From CAG-1031 sp964556785 (GTDB lineage: Bacteria > Bacteroidota > Bacteroidia > Bacteroidales > Muribaculaceae): a stretch of DNA of 15,684 nt. This document shows, piece by piece, positions 7,547 to 13,569 of this stretch. Every line of letters starts with the position of its first letter. Within the stretch, counting starts at the first letter, position 1. The notes under the pieces were generated by a model that saw only the letters and a program-made list of their open reading frames with translations, did no database searches and was not told where the DNA came from. The stretch lies in NCBI GenBank assembly GCA_964556785.1, contig CAZKXM010000046.1, positions 1 through 15,684 on the forward strand, read 5' to 3'. A program made the position numbers and the translations under genes.

Positions 7547-7582
7547 TAAGTGTTAAAAATTTATTGTTAACCTATATCTAAT

Positions 7583-8227
7583 ATGGACAAGAAATATAAA
7601 GTGTTGCTGGTGAACGGAAGCCCGCATGTGAAAGGATGTGTGGCACGCGCATTTGACGAACTCGAAACTACTCTGCACGAATGTGGTGTTGACACCGAGC
7701 GTGTGAATGTAGGCAACAAGGATATAAGAGGCTGTATTGCCTGCAATTTCTGTCGCACTAACATGCGCTGTGTGTTCAATGATGCGGTCAACGAAGTTGC
7801 GCCAGAATTCGCCGAAGCCGACGGTATTGTTGTCGGTACACCCACATACTATGCAGGCAGCAACGGACAGCTTCTTGCGTTTCTGGACCGTTTGTTCTAC
7901 AGCACGGCCCTGTCAATAGATAAAACCATGAAGGTAGGAGCTGCGGTGGTTTCTTCGCGTCGCGCGGGAAGCACTTCGGCTTTCGATGAAATCAACAAAT
8001 ATTTCACGATCTGTTCCATGCCTGTTGCATCGTCAACTTACTGGAACGAAGTTCACGGGTTCACAGCCGAAGATGTTGAGAAAGATGCCGAAGGACTCCA
8101 GACAATGCGCAATCTTGCACGCAATATGGCTTTTCTGATTAAAGCAATCAGAGCGCAGAAGGAGGCCGAAGGAGGTGTGCCCGCGCAAGACCGAAGCAGT
8201 TTCTCGAGCTTCATGGACAGATATTGA
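7583..8227 (+). CDS. Iron-sulfur flavoprotein (flavodoxin-fold NAD(P)H-dependent reductase family)
   Basis: 214 aa, cytoplasmic. The N-terminus K-V-L-L-V-N-G-S-P-H (6-15) is the FMN phosphate-binding loop of the flavodoxin/NADPH-dependent FMN reductase fold, and G-T-P-T-Y-Y-A-G-S (85-93) is the second FMN-contact loop. Between them C51-x2-C54-x2-C57-x5-C63 is the compact cysteine motif of the Isf iron-sulfur flavoproteins, which can hold a [4Fe-4S] cluster. Isf-type proteins pass electrons in anaerobes and some reduce oxygen or peroxide; the natural partner here is unknown. The C-terminal helix ends about residue 195 with a short polar tail. It is monocistronic, between the tRNA terminator and a strong terminator. 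Confidence 0.88.
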   Translation: MDKKYKVLLVNGSPHVKGCVARAFDELETTLHECGVDTERVNVGNKDIRGCIACNFCRTNMRCVFNDAVNEVAPEFAEADGIVVGTPTYYAGSNGQLLAFLDRLFYSTALSIDKTMKVGAAVVSSRRAGSTSAFDEINKYFTICSMPVASSTYWNEVHGFTAEDVEKDAEGLQTMRNLARNMAFLIKAIRAQKEAEGGVPAQDRSSFSSFMDRY

Positions 8228-8243
8228 GCTGCACTAAAATAAT

Positions 8244-8291
8244 TACGGCTCCTCCTGTGCTGTCCCAGCGCTTGGAGGAGCCGTATTTTTT
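8244..8291. terminator. Bidirectional terminator between the flavoprotein and GH32 genes
   Basis: A perfect 12-bp stem TACGGCTCCTCC / GGAGGAGCCGTA has an 18-base loop. On the plus strand T residues follow directly; on the minus strand the tail is ATTATTTT. It sits between two convergent genes (plus gene stop at 8227, minus gene stop at 8308) and probably serves both. Confidence 0.9.
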
Positions 8292-8307
8292 GAATGGTTG
8301 CAACCGT

Positions 8308-10761
8308 TTAGAAATTGATTTTCTTGGCAACCATGCTTTCTGATGTTTGTAATGTAACGATGTAGAGGCCTCGAAAAGGAACCCTGAGCGCACCTGAGGG
8401 CGATGTAATGCGGCTCTCGTGCACTTTGCTGCCGCTGAGATTGTAAATGCTCAGTAGTCCTTGCGATTCGGCGTTGTCATAGTTGATCGCACCGTTTTCA
8501 AAGTCTAATGAAAGATTGCGAGATTCATTCGGGATATTGATAATTCCTGAGCCCCGGTTTCCATCTCTGAGATTCCATCCCTCAACACGCTTTACCTGGT
8601 TGGGAGCGTCGCTGAAAGCCGAAACGCGTTCCTGAGCGCGTGGTTTGGCAAACACCCTTACAGAGGATGCCCAGGTTTCGTTTACGAAGATATCGAGTAT
8701 CGAATGGTCGAAAAAAATGTTCAGTTTAATCGTTTCGCCTTTAGCCAGCTGGCGGGGAAGGGGACTGTGGTAGAACCCGTCGAACACTCCGCTATCATTG
8801 ATAAGCCGGTCTACTTCTGTTGCGTCGACAACAATTTCATTATTAGCAGCGTCATAGTAGACCTTGAGCGATGACAGGCCGTCATCAAGAATCGAGAACC
8901 CGCATCTGCCGTTTCCTACCGAGAACTCTCCTGAAAGCTCTATGGCGCGACCTGAGATTCCGTCGATATCGAGTGTTCCGTTGAGTGTGAAATCACTTTG
9001 GGTAAACGCACCATCCTGTCTCAGCTCACTGATGTCTTCGAATGGTTTCTGACAAAGGTTACCCTGATTATCTAATGTCCATTCCCGAGGCAGGGAGTAG
9101 GCGTGGGCATAACCGAGGTCATAATTGGCTTGAGAGGGCAGTTTGTCGGGAACAATTCCCAAAGCAATGGTCTTACCGTCGTGCTGATACACAGTTGGCG
9201 ACAGCAGTCCGAAGCCGTCGCGAGCAAAACCGTTCAGCTCAATCGAAGTCGGCATTGTTTTGTCAGGCGAGAATGTGCCGTCGGCATTGATGGTACCGGT
9301 CCAGTAAAGCGAAGCAACCCCTTTCGAGGTGTTTTGTGGAGTGACCGTGAAAATCCATTTGTCACCAATCTTCGTGACATTCGGCATCTCCCAGAATGTG
9401 CCGCATGTCGACGCATTAGAGCCCGTAAAGAATGTCTTGCCGTCGTTTGACCATGATTGTGTGGCAGGATTGTAGGCATGAAGGGTTGCTGTTCCTACAC
9501 CGCCCTTGCTTGATCCGACAATGATGTAAGCTCCGTTATCAGTGCGGAAAAAGTAAGGATCGCGGAAATCATCAGAGAGGCCTGCAGGTCGGCCGTTGAT
9601 TATAGGTTCGTTACGCTTGTTCCATGAAATAAGATTATTGCCGGCCGGATCAGCCTGCGCAATGACAGCTTTAGTGTAGTCAACGCCTGTATAGATAATT
9701 GAAGGTTTCCCGTTTGTCAACTGCGGATCGCTGAACACGCAACCCGACCAGCAGCCTTTGATATCGTAAGGCGCCCCGGGAGCAATAGCTATCTGCTCCT
9801 CGGTCCAGTCACACAGGTTCTCGCTCGTGAGGTGTCCCCAGTGCAGGCGTGCCATGAACGGTCCGTTGGCATTCTTCTGAAAGAACAGATGATAACGACC
9901 GTCGTAATAAGTCAAGCCATGGGTCTCGTTTGTCCAGTTGGCTGACGGCATACCATGAAATGACGGGCGCATATCATCGCCTTCAAACCGCGATGCAGGT
10001 ACAATCAGATCAACTTTGTTTTCCGGCTTCCATGCAGCTATAGTAGCGGCATCAAGAGCATCGTTCCACACCGTGATGTCGTCGATTATGCCGTTGAATG
10101 ATGTAAGGCAGAAGGGTCCGCTGAACCGCTCGTTGAAGCTTCGGCCGATTCTCAATCCTGTATCGGCCACTTTCAGATCGCCATTGGCTTTTGAAGTGGC
10201 AACCTGACGTCCGTTATTGTAAAGAACCGCAGAGTGGCTGTCACAGTCGACAACCGCCGTCAGGTTGATCCATTCATTTCTGGAAACGGGAGTATCTACC
10301 CTCAGTTCGAGGGGCCAGCCGCCTGCGTATGTCTTGAACGAATAGCGACCGTCAAAACCAAGGAAGAAACCGAATCCCGAACGCTCAGCGTCGTTGAGAC
10401 AAGTGGCTAAAGCAACCTGTTCATCAGTATTTATGTCGATTTCTACTATAGGATAGGTCTCGACGGCAAACCACACCGACACTGTCATTTTCTTTGATCC
10501 GTCGGGAACAATGTTTCCCAAAGCGGCATCGATGTAGGTTGAATAGCCGTCAAATCGCAGCGCTTTACCGGCGGCTCCCGGCACATTCTCACCGGGGTTG
10601 ACTCCAAATATTTCAAACGCTTCTCCTGAGCAGACTTCGGTAACTTTGCCTGCGGTGTTCTGCATGTTGAATCTGGCAACTTCATTCGAGCGGGAAATCT
10701 GAGTTGATGCCAGAGCCGGAAGCACGACAAGTGCCGACTTTATGACCGATGTAATTTTCAT
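8308..10761 (-). CDS. GH32-family protein with N-terminal LamG-like domain; nucleophile motif altered
   Basis: 817 aa from the ATG at 10761. A longer frame to an ATG at 10818 is rejected because that codon lies in the -33 box of the promoter and the signal peptide starts at 10761. Order: signal peptide (about 1-25); LamG/concanavalin-like domain (about 60-245); GH32 five-bladed propeller (about 265-560); GH32 C-terminal beta-sandwich (about 585-715, with L-N-I-F-F-D-H-S-I-L-D-I-F-V-N); C-terminal sorting-like module (766-817). GH32 enzymes hydrolyse fructans (levan, inulin, sucrose). The R400-D-P and F-W-E458-M-P motifs (transition-state stabiliser and acid/base) and W338-S-G are present, but the nucleophile motif W-x-N-D-P-N-G reads W276-T-N-E279-T-H-G, with Glu for Asp. 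It could be a modified hydrolase or a binding protein. It is the last gene of the PUL and has its own promoter. Confidence 0.85.
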   Translation of the reverse strand: MKITSVIKSALVVLPALASTQISRSNEVARFNMQNTAGKVTEVCSGEAFEIFGVNPGENVPGAAGKALRFDGYSTYIDAALGNIVPDGSKKMTVSVWFAVETYPIVEIDINTDEQVALATCLNDAERSGFGFFLGFDGRYSFKTYAGGWPLELRVDTPVSRNEWINLTAVVDCDSHSAVLYNNGRQVATSKANGDLKVADTGLRIGRSFNERFSGPFCLTSFNGIIDDITVWNDALDAATIAAWKPENKVDLIVPASRFEGDDMRPSFHGMPSANWTNETHGLTYYDGRYHLFFQKNANGPFMARLHWGHLTSENLCDWTEEQIAIAPGAPYDIKGCWSGCVFSDPQLTNGKPSIIYTGVDYTKAVIAQADPAGNNLISWNKRNEPIINGRPAGLSDDFRDPYFFRTDNGAYIIVGSSKGGVGTATLHAYNPATQSWSNDGKTFFTGSNASTCGTFWEMPNVTKIGDKWIFTVTPQNTSKGVASLYWTGTINADGTFSPDKTMPTSIELNGFARDGFGLLSPTVYQHDGKTIALGIVPDKLPSQANYDLGYAHAYSLPREWTLDNQGNLCQKPFEDISELRQDGAFTQSDFTLNGTLDIDGISGRAIELSGEFSVGNGRCGFSILDDGLSSLKVYYDAANNEIVVDATEVDRLINDSGVFDGFYHSPLPRQLAKGETIKLNIFFDHSILDIFVNETWASSVRVFAKPRAQERVSAFSDAPNQVKRVEGWNLRDGNRGSGIINIPNESRNLSLDFENGAINYDNAESQGLLSIYNLSGSKVHESRITSPSGALRVPFRGLYIVTLQTSESMVAKKINF

Positions 10762-10788
10762 TGAATTATAGTGATTGAGATCTGATTG

Positions 10789-10819
10789 CAAAGGTAGTGA
10801 ATTACCCCGACAGCTCAAT
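10789..10819 (-). promoter_or_regulatory. Bacteroidetes-type promoter of the GH32 gene
   Basis: Minus strand: ATTG (10816-10819, 3/4 match), a 19-bp spacer, then TACCTTTG (10789-10796, full -7 match). The predicted start near 10783 leaves a leader of about 22 bases before the ATG at 10761. It implies that GH32 can be expressed apart from the susCD transcript. Confidence 0.7.
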
Positions 10820-10926
10820 TGTCTACGGTAGTTATCAGTGCTTTACCTTTGAATTTTTAGGGAATATTAAAATGCGTTCACACCCCGTTTCAGTCTTTAG
10901 AGTGTATGGTTAGATCTAAGGAATTG

Positions 10927-10986
10927 AAAAATGATCGGTTTTCGGGTGACCGATGCCGAATGTCTGTTCTAACCCGAAAACCGATC
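10927..10986 (-). terminator. Long-stem hairpin terminator after the second DUF4960 gene
   Basis: Minus strand: a perfect 15-bp stem (arms 10972-10986 and 10933-10947) with a 24-base loop, then ATTTTTCAATT. It begins 12 bases after the stop of the DUF4960 gene and lies upstream of the GH32 promoter, so it probably ends the susCDE transcript. The loop is long for an intrinsic terminator. Confidence 0.7.
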
Positions 10987-10997
10987 TGATGTAATGC

Positions 10998-12116
10998 TTA
11001 CCGGATTACGGTTTTGGTTACCGTGTTACCGCGCTTAACGATGTAGACACCGGTTGTAGCAGCGGCAGGATTGATGCGGACACCATTGAGGTTGTAATAT
11101 TCAGCGGGACCTTCAGTCATAGTAAAGCCTACACTCTCAATTCCGGCAGGAGCCATCGAAGCAAGATAGTTGATGGTGTTTGAGGTAAGTTTCTCGAGGT
11201 TGGAATGGTAAGCGTTGACGCCTGAACGGGGTGCCCATTCGCAAGCGGCCAGACCGTTGGCGATCACTGTGCCACGTCCGTCGGCGGGAAGGAATTCCAC
11301 AATACCGGCCACACAATAATCCTGAACGTGGCCCCATGTGCCGAGCACAACGGCATTGAAATCAGCTTCAAATTTCTCGGTGGTGTTCTTGCCGTCAGAG
11401 GTGTACTGATAGGCGTTGAGGTCCCACATGCAGTTGTGGTCTTCGCGCCACATTTCAGTGCCGTTGCCTGTACCTTCCATCGGGAAGGTTGCTGTTACGA
11501 AGTTGGCATATTCATGACCGGCAGGGAGAGTTTCGAGACCGGCATAGATAGCGTGTGCGGTGTGGTCGTAAACCTGAGTTTCGTCAAACACACGGTCAGG
11601 CTCGGCATCGGGGAAGCATGATGCATCGTTCATTGCACCGATTATTCCCTGAATTGTCCACACATCGGTGCCGTTACTACCCTCGCCTGTTCCGACAATG
11701 CCGGGAGCGTAAGCCACGGGGAGACGGTCGAGTGAAACAACCAATTGAGTGGCATGCTTGCTCAGATAGAGGTTGCCGCCGTTGTTAAGGTAGTTCTTAA
11801 GTGCCGAGGTCACTTCATCTGAAGCGAAACCGTCAGGAAGATTCTCTACACCTGCAGCGATGCCGCAGCGGTCAATGTGTACCCACACGGCGTCGAAGTT
11901 GTCGACCGTGAGTCGGTTTGCATCGGTAACTCCGATAAGCTCGCCGTTTTCGAAATTAGCGGTAAAATACTCAGCTGCCTTCTTTTCCTGGGCGTTGAGG
12001 GTCTCGGTGTCGGTTGACGCTACGAGCATGGCAACCTTTCCTGTTTCAGCATGTGCCGTTACACCGAGCAGACAGGTGGCTGCAACGGCCATGATTGAAG
12101 TAGAGATTCTTTTCAT
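10998..12116 (-). CDS. Secreted DUF4960 protein with C-terminal sorting-like module
   Basis: 372 aa from the ATG at 12116. A longer frame to 12233 is rejected: its extra 39 residues come from a hairpin and T-tract, and a normal signal peptide (1-23, A-H-A) starts at 12116. Residues about 26-322 form one domain homologous to the upstream gene. Shared motifs include W-x-x-I-D-R-x-G, N-N-G-G-N-L-Y-L, G-T-G-E-G, R224-E-D-H-N-C-x-W-D, W-G-H-V-x-D-x-C-V-A-G and I-A-N-G-x-A-A-x-E-W. The C-terminus Y-Y-N-L-N-G ... G-V-Y-I-V ... K-T-V-I-R replaces the lipid anchor of its neighbour. From memory DUF4960 occurs in SusE-position fructan-binding proteins, so glycan binding is the likely role. It lacks an FN3 domain. 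Confidence 0.85.
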   Translation of the reverse strand: MKRISTSIMAVAATCLLGVTAHAETGKVAMLVASTDTETLNAQEKKAAEYFTANFENGELIGVTDANRLTVDNFDAVWVHIDRCGIAAGVENLPDGFASDEVTSALKNYLNNGGNLYLSKHATQLVVSLDRLPVAYAPGIVGTGEGSNGTDVWTIQGIIGAMNDASCFPDAEPDRVFDETQVYDHTAHAIYAGLETLPAGHEYANFVTATFPMEGTGNGTEMWREDHNCMWDLNAYQYTSDGKNTTEKFEADFNAVVLGTWGHVQDYCVAGIVEFLPADGRGTVIANGLAACEWAPRSGVNAYHSNLEKLTSNTINYLASMAPAGIESVGFTMTEGPAEYYNLNGVRINPAAATTGVYIVKRGNTVTKTVIR

Positions 12117-12174
12117 TGTGATAAAATTGGTGGTTAAAAAAGGTAATTGTATAGAAATTGTAGATGTGTAAGGA

Positions 12175-12236
12175 AAAAAGGAAGTGTGTCGTGCCGACGA
12201 CAAGTCAATCATTACGGAGTCTGCACGACACACTTC
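12175..12236 (-). terminator. Hairpin with T-tract between the two DUF4960 genes
   Basis: Minus strand: a perfect 14-bp stem (arms 12223-12236 and 12181-12194) with a 28-base loop, followed by CTTTTTTCC. It sits about 110 bases after the SusE-position gene stop and 60 bases before the next start. It may end the susCDE transcript, let some polymerase through, or protect its 3' end. The best -7 box downstream is TACCTTTT (7/8) without a good -33 box, so read-through is the likeliest source of the next transcript. Confidence 0.6.
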
Positions 12237-12344
12237 ACAAAATCAGGAGATAGGATGGTCAGTTATCCGAAAAAATCAATCTTAATAACCTTAGAAATCA
12301 CACTCGACCGGGATAATCTGACTGACCTGTCTCTTTCTACTAAC
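12237..12344. other. Rest of the gap after the SusE-position gene
   Basis: No gene is seen in these 108 bases. A loose inverted repeat joins GGTCAGTTATCC (12257-12268) to GGATAA ... CTGACC (12311-12327) with a 5-base bulge and a 42-base loop. It could add a second fold before the 12181-12236 hairpin, but it is weak evidence. Confidence 0.3.
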
Positions 12345-13550
12345 TCATTTCAGATAATTAAGGATATTGAGGGTGAGCTGCTCGATATTGTGCTGATAAG
12401 GATTGCTACCCGAGTTTTGATTCCACTCGTAGGCAGCAAAACCATTTGCAATGCAGCGGCCGTGATCGGCATTTGCGAAGAATTCCACAAGACCCGCAAC
12501 ACAGTGGTCGCGCACATGTCCCCAGGTGGCCAGCACAAGTGAATTTGTTGTGACTTCGAAATTCTTGATCACATCAGCTTCGTTGCCCTTTCCATAGATG
12601 TTGCAATCCCAGAGACAGTTGTGGTCTTCACGCTGGCCGGGACCGATAAGGGGGAGATTCTCGTAACCGTAGTTGTTGGGATCTTCTAATGTCAGGCCCT
12701 TGAAAATGGCGTGCGATGTACGGTCATAGAATCCCTGATCAGATCCATTTCTGAAATCCCATCCAAGATAGGGATTTATCACCCAAACGTCGTCGCCGGT
12801 TCCACCTTCACCGCTGCCGAACACTGTCGGCGCCATGTTATCGGGAACAATGCCCAGAGGCACGGTCAGCTGAGTTGCCATGTTGGCCAGATAGAGGCTT
12901 CCACCATTGGCAGAATACTCCCTGAGCGCTTCAATCGTGGCATCGTTGCTGATCTCGTCAGGAAGATTCTCCCATCCCATGGCAAGGCCGAGACGGTCAA
13001 TCTCAATCCAGATAACGGGGTATAAATCGGTATCGAGAGTTGCAATCTGCGAAGGCTGAATAAATTCTGCGTCCTCAAGGCCGGCAAACCATGTTGCGGC
13101 TGCACGCTCGTCGTCATCAGGAAGTGATGCGATGTCGGGAGCGGTCATTAGATATGCCACCTTGACACCGTCAAGCTTATCGGGTATCTGTGCGGTGACA
13201 GAAACACCCTCCGACACATAACCTCCTTCATACATCACCTTGACTGTGCAGAGATAGTTCTCTCCCAGAGAAAGGCCCTTGAGGGTGTATTCGGTGGGCT
13301 GGCCCTGCAGTGTGACGGCTGCGTTGTTGTCGGCATTGACAATAACCTTTACTCCGGTAATCTCAGGATCCGCAGGGAGAGTCCAGGAGAGTGTCACCTT
13401 TCGGCCGGTCACTTCAGCGTTGAGATCAGAGATCTTGGCGAGAGCGGGCACGTCAGGCATGCCTGTAGGCTTGAAATCGGAGCAGGCGCTGAGGATACTG
13501 CAAAACAGCAATGTCAGTATCGCAAAACTATATGATCGAATTTGTTTCAT
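12345..13550 (-). CDS. SusE-position surface lipoprotein, FN3 + DUF4960
   Basis: 401 aa from the ATG at 13550; the longer frame to 13598 would begin inside the end of susD and hide the signal peptide. The lipoprotein signal ends in L-S-A-C23, followed by S-D-F-K, acidic near the cysteine as in Bacteroidetes surface lipoproteins. Residues about 32-122 look like one fibronectin type III domain (L-N-A-E-V-T-G-R-K-V-T-L-S-W-T ... Y-T-L-K-G-L-S-L-G-E-N-Y). About 128-401 is DUF4960, with R307-E-D-H-N-C and W343-G-H-V-R-D-H-C. It starts 19 bases after susD, the place of SusE-like glycan-binding proteins. FN3 probably lifts the binding domain from the membrane. Ligand inferred as a fructan from the GH32 gene and my memory of DUF4960 in a levan locus. 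Confidence 0.88.
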   Translation of the reverse strand: MKQIRSYSFAILTLLFCSILSACSDFKPTGMPDVPALAKISDLNAEVTGRKVTLSWTLPADPEITGVKVIVNADNNAAVTLQGQPTEYTLKGLSLGENYLCTVKVMYEGGYVSEGVSVTAQIPDKLDGVKVAYLMTAPDIASLPDDDERAAATWFAGLEDAEFIQPSQIATLDTDLYPVIWIEIDRLGLAMGWENLPDEISNDATIEALREYSANGGSLYLANMATQLTVPLGIVPDNMAPTVFGSGEGGTGDDVWVINPYLGWDFRNGSDQGFYDRTSHAIFKGLTLEDPNNYGYENLPLIGPGQREDHNCLWDCNIYGKGNEADVIKNFEVTTNSLVLATWGHVRDHCVAGLVEFFANADHGRCIANGFAAYEWNQNSGSNPYQHNIEQLTLNILNYLK

Positions 13551-13569
13551 TTCTGAATATGTTGAATGG

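Noticed and set aside
7378..7583. Integration site of a mobile element at tRNA-Ser(GGA)
   Set aside because: No integrase gene and no repeat of the tRNA 3' end were found; the similarity to the tRNA-Ser(GCT) 3' part is ordinary tRNA homology.
10762..10818. Extended N-terminus of the GH32 protein
   Set aside because: The upstream ATG overlaps the -33 box and the added residues hide the signal peptide.
12117..12233. Extended N-terminus of the second DUF4960 protein
   Set aside because: The extra codons come from the terminator hairpin and its T-tract, and a proper signal peptide starts at 12116.
12147..12542. Plus-strand open frame of 131 codons
   Set aside because: It runs through the hairpin at 12181-12236 and then antisense to the DUF4960 lipoprotein gene; the peptide has no domain features and no promoter.
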